In this document: piece after piece, positions 23,542-31,570 of the stretch | Layout of the letters: every line of letters starts with the position of its first letter | How positions within the stretch are numbered: position 1 is the stretch's first letter | From: Methylobacterium phyllostachyos | GTDB taxonomy: Bacteria; Pseudomonadota; Alphaproteobacteria; Rhizobiales; Beijerinckiaceae | Assembly (NCBI RefSeq): GCF_900103445.1 | Contig: NZ_FNHS01000013.1 | Coordinates: 150,566 to 214,565, forward strand | DNA: 64,000 nucleotides | Reading direction: 5' to 3' | Notes under the pieces: model-generated | Databases searched by the model: none | What the model saw: the letters and a program-made list of their open reading frames with translations, nothing else | Told to the model about the DNA's origin: nothing | Position numbers and translations under genes: made by a program

Positions 23542-24630
23542 ATGTCAGAGAGCCGGCCAGAAACCCGGATCGTGCGGGCGGCCGCCATCCAGATCGCGCC
23601 CGACTTCGACCGGCCGGAGGGCACCCTGGAGCGCGTGCTCAACGCCGTCGATGAGGCCGCCGCCAAGGGCGCGCGCTTCCTGGTCTTCCCCGAGACCTTC
23701 GTGCCCTACTACCCCTACTTCTCCTTCGTCCTGCCGCCGGCACTGCAGGGCGCGGAGCACCTGAAGCTCTACGAGCGCGCGGTGGCGGTGCCGGGGCCGG
23801 TGACGCAGGCGGTCTCGGCCGCCGCGCGCCGCCACGGCGCCGTGATCGTGCTCGGCGTCAACGAGCGCGACCACGGCTCGCTCTACAATGCTCAGTTGAT
23901 CTTCGACGCGGACGGGGCGCTGAAGCTCAAGCGCCGCAAGATCACCCCGACCTACCACGAGCGCATGATCTGGGGTCAGGGCGACGGCGCGGGCCTTACC
24001 GTGGTCGAGACCGCCGTCGGCCGGGTCGGGGCGCTCGCGTGTTGGGAGCACTACAACCCGCTCGCCCGCTACGCCCTCATGGCGCGCCACGAGGAGATCC
24101 ACGCCGCGCAATTCCCGGGCTCGCTGGTCGGCCAGATCTTCGCCGACCAGATGGAGGTGACGATCCGCCACCATGCCCTGGAGGCGGCCTGCTTCGTGGT
24201 CAACGCCACCGGTTGGCTCACCGACGAACAGGTCGCGCAGGTCTGCCCGGACGAGCGCCTGCGTGGCGCCTGCCGGGGCGGCAACTGCACCGCCATCGTC
24301 TCGCCCGAGGGCAAGCACCTCGCCGAACCGCTCGGCCCCGGCGAGGGCATCCTGATCGCCGACATGGACCTCGCGCTGGTGACCAAGCGCAAGCGGATGA
24401 TGGATTCGGTCGGCCACTACGCCCGACCCGAACTCCTGAGCCTCCTCCACGACGACCGCCCGGCCGCGTTCGTGCATCAGCCGGCCGGCGCGCAGCCCGC
24501 CCCCCGGAGCCTGGACCATGAGCAGCAGCCCGTTCCTCACGAGCCCGCCCCCCGTCCCGCCGGCCGCGACGGGTCTGATCGGGATGCCGACGGAGCGCCT
24601 GATCAACGCGTTGCAATCCTACGGCGTTAG
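23542..24630 (+). CDS. Nit6803/Nit1-type nitrilase
   Basis: A 362-residue carbon-nitrogen hydrolase that turns a nitrile into a carboxylate and ammonia. The catalytic triad is visible: E51 in FPETF, K133 in RRKITPTYHE and C167 in ACWEHYNP. The family is that of Synechocystis Nit6803 (about 346 residues) and of NitC, needed for cyanide assimilation in some pseudomonads. The conserved enzyme ends near LLHDDRPAAF; the last 40 or so residues are Pro/Asp-rich and their codons overlap the radical SAM gene by 113 bp in another frame. The natural nitrile substrate is unknown. Confidence 0.95.
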   Translation: MSESRPETRIVRAAAIQIAPDFDRPEGTLERVLNAVDEAAAKGARFLVFPETFVPYYPYFSFVLPPALQGAEHLKLYERAVAVPGPVTQAVSAAARRHGAVIVLGVNERDHGSLYNAQLIFDADGALKLKRRKITPTYHERMIWGQGDGAGLTVVETAVGRVGALACWEHYNPLARYALMARHEEIHAAQFPGSLVGQIFADQMEVTIRHHALEAACFVVNATGWLTDEQVAQVCPDERLRGACRGGNCTAIVSPEGKHLAEPLGPGEGILIADMDLALVTKRKRMMDSVGHYARPELLSLLHDDRPAAFVHQPAGAQPAPRSLDHEQQPVPHEPAPRPAGRDGSDRDADGAPDQRVAILRR

Positions 24631-25684
24631 GCTGGCCGACAGCCGCGCCGGGGCGCCGAGTCGCCGCGGCGGCGCCGGCCCGTCGGACCATAAGGCCATG
24701 ACCATCGCGGGCCGCACCGTGATGGTCCCGGTCCATACCGAGACCGCCTTCGACTCGCCCTTCCTCGTGCGCCGGCCGGATGCGGACGGGGTCGCGGTGA
24801 TCGAGCACGAGGGCGTCGTGATCGGGCGCGCCACCTTCCCGGGCAAGCCCCGCTTCTACGGGCTCTCGACCTTCGACGGGGTGCCCTATTCCAAGATCGC
24901 CGTGCTGCACGGGCGCGACGTCCTCGCCACAACGGTGCTGCAGACCTGCATCCGTTACGCGAGCCGCACCAAGACCTGCCAGTTCTGCTCCATCGGCCAG
25001 TCGCTCGCCGCCGGACGGACCATCGCCCACAAGAGCCCCGCTCAGCTCGCCGAGGTCGCCCGCGCCGCCGTGCTGCTCGATGGCGTGAAGCACATGGTGA
25101 TGACCACCGGCACGCCGAACGCCACCGATCGGGGCGCCGCGGTTTTGTGCGACAGCGCCTTCGCGGTGAGGGAGGCCGTCGACCTGCCGATCCAGGCCCA
25201 GTGCGAGCCCCCCGACGACGATCGCTGGTTCGAGCGGATGAAGGCCTCGGGCATCGACGCGCTGGGCCTGCATCTCGAGGCCGTCACCCCAGAGGTCCGG
25301 GCGCGCATCATGCCCGGCAAGGCGAGCGTGCCCCTGGAGCGCTATTTCGAGGCCTTCGCGGCGGCCGTGCCGGTCTTCGGGCGCGGCCAGGTCTCGACCT
25401 ACATCCTCGCCGGCCTCGGCGACGCGCCGGGGGCGATCCTGGCGATGGCCGAGCGCCTGATCGGGATGGGCGTCTATCCCTTCGTGGTGCCGTTCGTCCC
25501 GATCTCCGGCACGCCGCTGGAGAGCCACCCGGCCCCCGGCGCGGACTTCATGCACGCGATCCTGCAGCCGCTTGCCGCCCTGCTGGGCGCCGCGAACCTG
25601 CGCTCCACCGACATCAAGGCCGGTTGTGGACGCTGCGGCGCCTGCTCGGCGCTGTCCACCTACGAGCGTGTGGGGGCGGCCTGA
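24518..25684 (+). CDS. MSMEG_0568 family radical SAM protein
   Basis: A 388-residue member of the nit-cluster radical SAM family (Sll0785, NitD). The presumed cluster cysteines are C144, C154 and C157, so the spacing is C-x9-C-x2-C, not the canonical C-x3-C-x2-C. A second Cys group (CGRCGAC) near residues 371-377 suggests an additional Fe-S or metal site. The start ATG 24518 has GGAG 12 bases upstream and lies inside the end of the nitrilase gene; ATG 24584 is an alternative. Its stop overlaps the GNAT start by one base. The reaction is unknown but may act on the nitrile-derived metabolite. Confidence 0.9.
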   Translation: MSSSPFLTSPPPVPPAATGLIGMPTERLINALQSYGVRLADSRAGAPSRRGGAGPSDHKAMTIAGRTVMVPVHTETAFDSPFLVRRPDADGVAVIEHEGVVIGRATFPGKPRFYGLSTFDGVPYSKIAVLHGRDVLATTVLQTCIRYASRTKTCQFCSIGQSLAAGRTIAHKSPAQLAEVARAAVLLDGVKHMVMTTGTPNATDRGAAVLCDSAFAVREAVDLPIQAQCEPPDDDRWFERMKASGIDALGLHLEAVTPEVRARIMPGKASVPLERYFEAFAAAVPVFGRGQVSTYILAGLGDAPGAILAMAERLIGMGVYPFVVPFVPISGTPLESHPAPGADFMHAILQPLAALLGAANLRSTDIKAGCGRCGACSALSTYERVGAA

Positions 25685-26226
25685 TGTTCGACCCCGTTCC
25701 GCCCTATTGGCCGAGCCACTTCCGCGTCAAATTCGCGATCGCGCCGTGGGAGCGGCGCGCCTGCGCTGCCCTGCGCCGCCAGGTCTTCTGCGCCGAGCAG
25801 GGCCTCTTCGTCGATGACGACCGGGATGCCGTCGACGCTCACGCTATCCCGGTCTGCGCGCTCTCGACGCTGGGCGGCGACACCGATGCCGTGGTCGGCA
25901 CCGTCCGCATTCACGAAATCCCGGAGCGTCCAGGCGAATGGTGGGGCTCGCGCCTGGCCGTCGCCAAGCCGTTCCGCAGTGCCGCCGCGCTCGGCACCGG
26001 GCTCATCCGCGTCGCGGTCGCCGCGGCACATGCGCGGGGCTGCACCTGCTTCCGCGCGCATGTGCAGGAGGCGAACGCCCCGCTGTTCGAGTCCCTCCAC
26101 TGGACGAGCCTCGCCGCGCTCGATCTGCACGGACGGCCCCACCGCCTGATGCAGGCAGACCTCGCGGCCTACCCGCCGATGCACGATCCCGAGCACGGCC
26201 TCGTCACCTTCCGCAGGGCCGCGTGA
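25684..26226 (+). CDS. MSMEG_0567/Sll0786 family GNAT N-acetyltransferase
   Basis: A 180-residue GNAT acyltransferase of the nit cluster (NitE in cyanotrophs). It has the N-terminal YKIRE-like segment RRQVFCAEQGLFVDDDRD and the acyl-CoA-binding region LAVAKPFRSAAALGTGLIR, followed by HVQEANAPLFESLHW. It starts at ATG 25684 in the TGATG overlap with the radical SAM gene, and its stop overlaps the GTG of the next gene, so it is tightly coupled. It probably acetylates or acylates an intermediate of the pathway; the substrate is unknown. Confidence 0.9.
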   Translation: MFDPVPPYWPSHFRVKFAIAPWERRACAALRRQVFCAEQGLFVDDDRDAVDAHAIPVCALSTLGGDTDAVVGTVRIHEIPERPGEWWGSRLAVAKPFRSAAALGTGLIRVAVAAAHARGCTCFRAHVQEANAPLFESLHWTSLAALDLHGRPHRLMQADLAAYPPMHDPEHGLVTFRRAA

Positions 26227-27218
26227 CCGCGGTCCCCGACATCGAGGCCCTGGCCCGCCAGATCCGCGCGGCAAAGGGGGTCGGCCACAAACGCGACATC
26301 GACGCCGTGGTGGCGCGGCTCGGGCTGGCAAGCCGGCATGCGGCAGTGCCGGTCGGCGACGATTGCGCGGCGATTCCCGATGGCGACGGGCACCTTCTGC
26401 TGGCCATCGAGGGTTTTCTCGACAGCTTCGTGGCCGCCGACCCGTACTTCGCCGGCTATTGCGGCATCATGGTCAACCTGAGCGACGTCGCCGCCATGGG
26501 GGGGCGCCCGCTTGCCGTCGTCGATGCCCTCTGGAGCCGGGATGCCGAGGCGGCGGACCCGATCCTGGCCGGTCTGGCCGACGCCGCCACAATCTACGGC
26601 GTTCCGGTGGTGGGCGGCCACACCAACACCCGTGCGGCCGCCGGCAACCTTGCGGTCGCCGTGCTCGGTCGGGCGGGTCCGCGCCTCCTGACGAGCTTCG
26701 ATGCCGCGCCCGGAGACGACCTCGTCGCCGCCATCGACCTGCGCGGACGCTTTCGCGAGCCGCATCCCTACTGGGACGCCTCGACGGGCGCGCCGGGCGA
26801 GCGGCTACGCGCCGACCTCGCACTGCTGCCGGGACTTGCCGAGGATGGCTTGGCCCGCGCCGCGAAGGATATCAGCATGGCCGGCATCGTCGGCACGGCG
26901 CTGATGTTGCTCGAATGCTCGGGCGTCGGCGGCGTTATCGACCTCGACGCGATCCCGCGCCCCAGGGACGTTCCACTCGCGCGCTGGCTGACGGCCTTCC
27001 CGAGCTTCGGCTACCTCGTGAGCGTCCGCCCCGACCGCACACCGGCCGTGGTGGCGCGCTTCGCGCAGTGCGGCATCGCGGCGTCCCGTATCGGGCGTCT
27101 CGACGCGAGCCGGGTTGCCCGGGTGCGGCATGCGGCGGGGGCAGAGGCGGTGGTCTGGGATTTCGCCGCCGGCGCGTTGATCGGCTGCGGCCGGAACGGC
27201 GTGGGGGCTGCCCCGTGA
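26223..27218 (+). CDS. Sll0787 family AIR synthase-like protein
   Basis: A 331-residue PurM/SelD/ThiL-superfamily protein (NitF in cyanotrophs), which in relatives activates an oxygen with ATP. The conserved AVPVGDDCAAI segment binds nucleotide/Mg2+; NLSDVAAMGGRPLAVVDAL and PVVGGHTNTR follow, with KDISMAGIVGTALMLLE in the C-terminal half. It starts at GTG 26223 within GTGA, overlapping the GNAT stop, and its own stop overlaps the GTG of the glycosyltransferase. It is therefore probably an ATP-using step in the same pathway. The substrate is unknown. Confidence 0.9.
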   Translation: MTAVPDIEALARQIRAAKGVGHKRDIDAVVARLGLASRHAAVPVGDDCAAIPDGDGHLLLAIEGFLDSFVAADPYFAGYCGIMVNLSDVAAMGGRPLAVVDALWSRDAEAADPILAGLADAATIYGVPVVGGHTNTRAAAGNLAVAVLGRAGPRLLTSFDAAPGDDLVAAIDLRGRFREPHPYWDASTGAPGERLRADLALLPGLAEDGLARAAKDISMAGIVGTALMLLECSGVGGVIDLDAIPRPRDVPLARWLTAFPSFGYLVSVRPDRTPAVVARFAQCGIAASRIGRLDASRVARVRHAAGAEAVVWDFAAGALIGCGRNGVGAAP

Positions 27219-28390
27219 AACGCCTGCGCATTGCCATCCTGACCCATTCCACCAACCCGCGGGGCGGCGTCGCGCATTGCCTCGCGCTGGCTGAGGCCCT
27301 GTGCGTCCTGGGCCACGAGGCCGTGGTCCACGCCCCCGACCCGTCCGGACGCGGCTTCTTCCGGGAGGCGGCCTGCCCGACGGTGGCGGTCGCGGCCCAG
27401 CCGGTCGCGGGCCCGACGGTCGAGCTGGTGCGCACCCGCATCCAGGACTACCTGCGCCACTTCGGCAGCCCAGCCGCGTGCGACTTCGACATCTTCCACG
27501 CCCACGACGGGATCGGCGGCAACGCGCTCGCGACCCTGAAGCACCGACGCCTGATCCCGGGCTTCGTCCGCACCGTCCACCACGTCGATCACTTCGCCGA
27601 CCCAGTGCTGGCGGACTGGCAGGAGCGTTCGATCCGCGAAGCCGGTCGGCTGCTCTGTGTCAGCCGCCTCTGGGCCGACTGGATCCGGGACGAGATCGGT
27701 GCGGAAGCCGATATCGTCGGGAACGGGGTCGATCCGTCGGTCTATCGCGACGTTCAGACCGGGGCGGATGCAGCGGTGCGGGACCGTTGGCAGCTCGGCC
27801 CGGGGCCGATCATCCTGAGCGTCGGCGGCTTCGAGGCACGCAAGAACACGCTGGGCATCATCGAGGCCTTCGGCCGTCTGCGGGCGCGTCGCCCGCAAGC
27901 GCAGCTCGTGGTTGCCGGCGGTGCCTCGCTCCTCGACCACGCCGCCTACCGCGACCGCTGCCGCGCGGCCCTGGCGGCTGCGGGCCTCACGGTCGGTCGG
28001 GGTGAGGCCGTCATCGAGACGGGTCCCGTCCCGCAGGCCGACATGCCGGCGCTCTACCGGGCCGCCGACCTCCTGGCCTTCCCCTCTTGGACGGAGGGCT
28101 TCGGCCTATGCGTGCTGGAGGCTATGGCCTGCGGAACGCCCGCCCTCGTCTCCCGCCGCCCGCCCTTCACCGAGTATCTCGCGCCGACGGACGCCCTCTT
28201 CGCCGATCCCGCCGACGCGGATGCCCTCGCCGACGCCATGGCGGCGGCCTTGGTGCCGCAGACCCGCGCCCGGCTGCGTGCGGCGGGTCTCGCCCGGGCG
28301 GCCGCTCAAACCTGGCGGGCCTGCGCCGAGCGCCACCGCCAGGCCTACGCGGCCTGCACCCGCCTCCAGCCGGAGCCGATCCATGCCTGA
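27215..28390 (+). CDS. MSMEG_0565 family glycosyltransferase (GT4)
   Basis: A 391-residue GT-B fold glycosyltransferase of family 4. The N-terminal half begins IAILTHSTNPRGGVAHCLALA; the C-terminal nucleotide-sugar-binding half has ILSVGGFEARKN and the E-x7-E motif in EGFGLCVLEAMACGTPALV. It starts at GTG 27215 in a GTGA overlap with the AIR-synthase-like gene and overlaps the next gene by 8 bp. The MSMEG_0565 group occurs in many, not all, nit clusters, which suggests that the product or an intermediate is glycosylated. Sugar and acceptor are unknown. Confidence 0.9.
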   Translation: MKRLRIAILTHSTNPRGGVAHCLALAEALCVLGHEAVVHAPDPSGRGFFREAACPTVAVAAQPVAGPTVELVRTRIQDYLRHFGSPAACDFDIFHAHDGIGGNALATLKHRRLIPGFVRTVHHVDHFADPVLADWQERSIREAGRLLCVSRLWADWIRDEIGAEADIVGNGVDPSVYRDVQTGADAAVRDRWQLGPGPIILSVGGFEARKNTLGIIEAFGRLRARRPQAQLVVAGGASLLDHAAYRDRCRAALAAAGLTVGRGEAVIETGPVPQADMPALYRAADLLAFPSWTEGFGLCVLEAMACGTPALVSRRPPFTEYLAPTDALFADPADADALADAMAAALVPQTRARLRAAGLARAAAQTWRACAERHRQAYAACTRLQPEPIHA

Positions 28391-28664
28391 GATGCACTTC
28401 CACGTCCGCTGGCCCGACGGACGGCGCGAGGCCTGCTACTCGCCCTCCCTCGTGGTGAAGGACTTTCTCACCCCGGGCGAAAGCTACGCCCTCGACGAGT
28501 TCGTCGCGAAGACCCGCACGGCCCTCACCATCGCGAGCGAGCGGGTGCGGGAGAAGTACGGGTTCAGCTGCTCCTCCGCCCTGGATCAACTCGCCCGGAT
28601 CGAGGCCGCCGCGCAGCGGCAGCCCCCCGGTGGCCGTGTGGCGGTCGAGCGCTTCGAGCCCTGA
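28383..28664 (+). CDS. MSMEG_0570 family nitrogen starvation response protein
   Basis: A 93-residue protein of the conserved MSMEG_0570 family (probably NitG in cyanotrophs). It starts MPEMHFHVRWPDGRRE and has the conserved CYSPS segment near residues 18-22, which contains a conserved Cys. It starts at ATG 28383, eight bases inside the glycosyltransferase gene, and ends 35 bp before the oxidoreductase gene. No enzyme function is known. The small size and invariable co-occurrence suggest a partner or carrier protein. Confidence 0.88.
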   Translation: MPEMHFHVRWPDGRREACYSPSLVVKDFLTPGESYALDEFVAKTRTALTIASERVREKYGFSCSSALDQLARIEAAAQRQPPGGRVAVERFEP

Positions 28665-28699
28665 ACCGGCCCCCTCCCGAACCTCACGGAGTTGGAACC

Positions 28700-29968
28700 A
28701 TGACGTCCACGATCCGTCACGTTCCCGTTGCCATCGTCGGCGGCGGCCAAGCCGGTCTCTCGGTCAGCTACCACCTCAAGCAGCGCGGCCTCGATCACCT
28801 CGTGTTCGAGGCGCACACGGCCGCACACACCTGGGCGACGCAGCGCTGGGACACGTTCTGCCTCGTTACGCCGAATTGGCAATGCGACCTGCCGGGTCAT
28901 CCCTATGACGGGCCGGACCCGGACGGATTCATGAAGAAGGACGAGATCGTCGCCTATCTCAAGGCCTTCGTCGCCAAGGTGAATCCGCCGATCCGCGAGG
29001 GGGTCGCGGTCACGCGCGTCGCGCGGGGCGCGGACGGGCTGTTCGCGGTCCAGACCTCGGAGGGCGACTACACCGCGGACGAGATCGTGGTGGCATCCGG
29101 CGGCTATCATACGCCGATCATCCCGCGCATGGCCGAGAAGCTGCCGGGCTCGATCGCGCAGATCCACTCGAACCAGTATCGCAAACCGGCCCAGCTGCCG
29201 GAGGGCGCTGTCCTGGTCGTGGGCTCTGGCCAGTCCGGCGCGCAGATCGCCGAGGATCTCCACCTCGCCGGCCGCGCCGTGCATCTGGCCGTAGGCGACG
29301 CGCCCCGCTGCGCCCGCTTCTACCGAGGCCGTGACGTCGTCACGTGGCTCGCCGACATGGGTTATTACGAGAAGACCGTCGAAGACCATCCCCTGCGCGA
29401 TGGCGTCCGCGATAACACCAACCACTACGTGACCGGCCGCGACGGTGGCCGGGATATCGACCTGCGCCGCTTCGCGACCGAGGGCATGGCGCTCTACGGC
29501 GTGCTGGAGGACTACGCCGACGGTGCACTCTGCTTCCGCGACAACCTCAAGCGCTCGCTCGATCAGGCCGACCGGACCTACAACGGCATCAACGCGGCCA
29601 TCGACACGTACATCGCCGAGTCCGGCATCGCCGCGCCCGCGCAGACGCCATACAGCCCGGTCTGGGAGCCGGGCGAGTTGGTTACGAGCCTCCCCCTCGC
29701 AGGCTCCGGCATCACCAGCATCGTCTGGTGCATCGGCTTCACGCCGGATTTCCGCTGGCTGGACGCCTCCGTATTCAACGGTGCAGGCCAGCCCAAGCAC
29801 AAGCGCGGCGTGACGGGTGAGGACGGCATCTCCTTCATCGGCCTGCCCTGGCTGAACACCTGGGGCTCCGGGCGTTTCGGCGCGGTCGGCCGCGATGCCG
29901 AGTACATCGTGCAGGTCATCCAGAAGCGCCTCGGCGCCGAGGGCTTCGCACTCAGCCGCATGGTTTGA
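28700..29968 (+). CDS. MSMEG_0569 family flavin-dependent oxidoreductase
   Basis: A 422-residue FAD/NAD(P)H enzyme of the flavin monooxygenase-like group (NitH in cyanotrophs). The FAD Rossmann motif GGGQAGLSVSYHL is at the N-terminus (about residues 14-26) and the second, NAD(P)H-binding one, VVGSGQSGAQIAEDL, lies near 174-188. It starts at ATG 28700 and is the last gene of the tight nit cluster. It could oxidise a nitrogen-containing intermediate, for instance an amine, aldoxime or nitrile precursor. This chemistry is inference from the family and context. Confidence 0.92.
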   Translation: MTSTIRHVPVAIVGGGQAGLSVSYHLKQRGLDHLVFEAHTAAHTWATQRWDTFCLVTPNWQCDLPGHPYDGPDPDGFMKKDEIVAYLKAFVAKVNPPIREGVAVTRVARGADGLFAVQTSEGDYTADEIVVASGGYHTPIIPRMAEKLPGSIAQIHSNQYRKPAQLPEGAVLVVGSGQSGAQIAEDLHLAGRAVHLAVGDAPRCARFYRGRDVVTWLADMGYYEKTVEDHPLRDGVRDNTNHYVTGRDGGRDIDLRRFATEGMALYGVLEDYADGALCFRDNLKRSLDQADRTYNGINAAIDTYIAESGIAAPAQTPYSPVWEPGELVTSLPLAGSGITSIVWCIGFTPDFRWLDASVFNGAGQPKHKRGVTGEDGISFIGLPWLNTWGSGRFGAVGRDAEYIVQVIQKRLGAEGFALSRMV

Positions 29969-30233
29969 GGCCCGCCGTCGCGCTGCGCGCCGGTCTCCCG
30001 TGCCGGCGCGTGATGTCCCTGCAACACCCGCCGCGCTCTCGTATTTCATCAGATCATTTACAGTAGACTCTAGGATAATCCGTGACATCATCAAGATGTA
30101 ATTGGAAATGTATGCAGATTGATCGCATTTCCATACAAGAAAATATGGTTGGATCAGCGGCAAACTTCGATGTCCTTTGCGCCGCGGCGACGTGGCGAAC
30201 GATGACGTGCGGCTTGTGGGAAGGGGTTCGAGG
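29969..30233. promoter_or_regulatory. AT-richer regulatory region before the transporter gene
   Basis: 265 bp with lower GC than its surroundings. It contains an inverted repeat, GGAAATG at 30104-30110 with CATTTCC at 30126-30132, and directly overlapping this the CCATACAAG motif. It is the likely promoter/operator region of the outer-membrane protein gene. No gene is evident. Confidence 0.5.
30131..30139 (+). promoter_or_regulatory. CCATACAAG motif, putative MocR operator
   Basis: An exact copy of the 9-mer that is tandemly repeated between the MocR gene and the nit cluster. It lies 95 bp before the start of the outer-membrane protein gene. Confidence 0.5.
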
Positions 30234-31244
30234 ATGATGAATCGGTTTGCGGCAACGCTGGCAGGAGGCGCGGCGCTCGCGTTGAGTGCGACAGCAGCTT
30301 TCGCGCAATCGACGACGGTTCCGGGCGAGCAGGTCGGCCTCGCCGCCGGCGCGCCGCTGCCGGAGGGCATCTACGCGGTGGACACCTTCACCTACCGACG
30401 CACCGACCAGCCGTTCTCGCCGGATACGTCGGTCAATGTCCCGTTCCTGCTGTGGTCGACGCCGCTCACTCCGCTCGGCGGCCGGATCGAGGCCCTGGTG
30501 GCACAGCCCACCGTGTTCGCCTTCACGCGCAACGCGGCCGGCCAGGGCAACAAGGACATCTCGATCAATGTCGGCACTCTGCTCGCCGGCATCTGGGCCT
30601 TCGACCTCGGCGGTCATGTCGGCGTCAGCTTCCTCGGCGGCGTTCACCTGAACGATCTCGATGCCGGGCGCGGCTCGCTGTTCACCGGCGCCTTCGCGCC
30701 GAACCCGCGGGTGCCCGGCGGCCTGAGCCCGGTGGGAACGCCGGTGCTGCCGCAATTCTCCTCGAACACCTACCGCTTCGGCGTTGCTGGCAGCTATACC
30801 GGAGACGGGTGGGATATCACCGCCAACCTGACGGCGAACATCTACGACTCGCCCGGCCGCTTCGGCGGCCTCGTGGGTTCGGCGATCGGCCCGCTGCGCC
30901 TCTCGGACGCGCTCAATATCGACCTGACCGCGACGAAGAAGTTCGGCAACTTCGAGATCGGCCCAGTCGCCTACGGCACGTATAACTTCGACATCAGCTC
31001 GTTCAGCGCGGCAGCCGGCAACCGCGGTCGCTTCGCCATCGGCGGCCTCATCGGCTACGACTTCAAGGCTTTCACCGTCCAGGCCTATGTCGCCCGCGAC
31101 GTCGTGACCGGCGCGACCTACACCAATGCGCTCGGCCGTACCCGCGACAACTACTCGACTGATGGCTGGGTGCGGTTCATCATACCGCTCTACACGCCGC
31201 CCGCAGCTGCGCCGGTGGTGGCGCCGCTGGTCCGCAAAGGCTGA
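30234..31244 (+). CDS. outer-membrane transporter-like protein (phenol MetA-degradation/porin-like family)
   Basis: A 336-residue protein with a Sec signal peptide (about 1-25, cut at AFA-QS) and alternating hydrophobic/polar strands throughout, ending in an aromatic strand (WVRFIIPLYTP) before a Pro/Val tail. This is typical of the SphA/MetA-pathway 'transporter' family of outer-membrane beta-barrels. The start is ATG 30234 (30237 also possible). It lies 265 bp after the nit cluster on the same strand and carries the same upstream motif. It probably admits a substrate for that pathway, which is inference. Confidence 0.75.
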   Translation: MMNRFAATLAGGAALALSATAAFAQSTTVPGEQVGLAAGAPLPEGIYAVDTFTYRRTDQPFSPDTSVNVPFLLWSTPLTPLGGRIEALVAQPTVFAFTRNAAGQGNKDISINVGTLLAGIWAFDLGGHVGVSFLGGVHLNDLDAGRGSLFTGAFAPNPRVPGGLSPVGTPVLPQFSSNTYRFGVAGSYTGDGWDITANLTANIYDSPGRFGGLVGSAIGPLRLSDALNIDLTATKKFGNFEIGPVAYGTYNFDISSFSAAAGNRGRFAIGGLIGYDFKAFTVQAYVARDVVTGATYTNALGRTRDNYSTDGWVRFIIPLYTPPAAAPVVAPLVRKG

Positions 31245-31257
31245 GCGGGCAGGTTCC

Positions 31258-31278
31258 CGCGCCGCGGATCGCGGCGCG
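31258..31278 (+). terminator. perfect 9-bp GC hairpin after the outer-membrane gene
   Basis: CGCGCCGCG and CGCGGCGCG, separated by GAT, start 14 bp after the stop codon. No T-run follows, so this may be an mRNA-stabilising or weak terminator hairpin. Confidence 0.35.
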
Positions 31279-31570
31279 TCCGAAATCGAAGTGCACATCC
31301 TTCCCAGGGTCTTCGCTTCGACAGGGGCCGAGCGGCCCGGTCTCAACAGCTAAACCCGCTCGGCCCCGCCTCCCGCGGGCTAACGGATCCCCGCGCCTCG
31401 CTGTGCGACGAAGGCGGTGTCGCGGTGGTGAAGCTCTCGCATCAGCCCGAAACCCACTTCCGCGGGCGGGCGATCTGCAACCTCTGCATCGCGCTGCGGC
31501 GAAGCCCGCGTTGCGCCCGGCGCCGGGAGGGACCAGAACGGGCCCGAGACAGACCCGGAGTGAGAGCCGC
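31279..31570. other. intergenic region before pepN
   Basis: About 290 bp with no convincing gene. An in-frame extension of pepN runs through it but lacks family sequence. It probably holds the pepN promoter. Confidence 0.45.
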
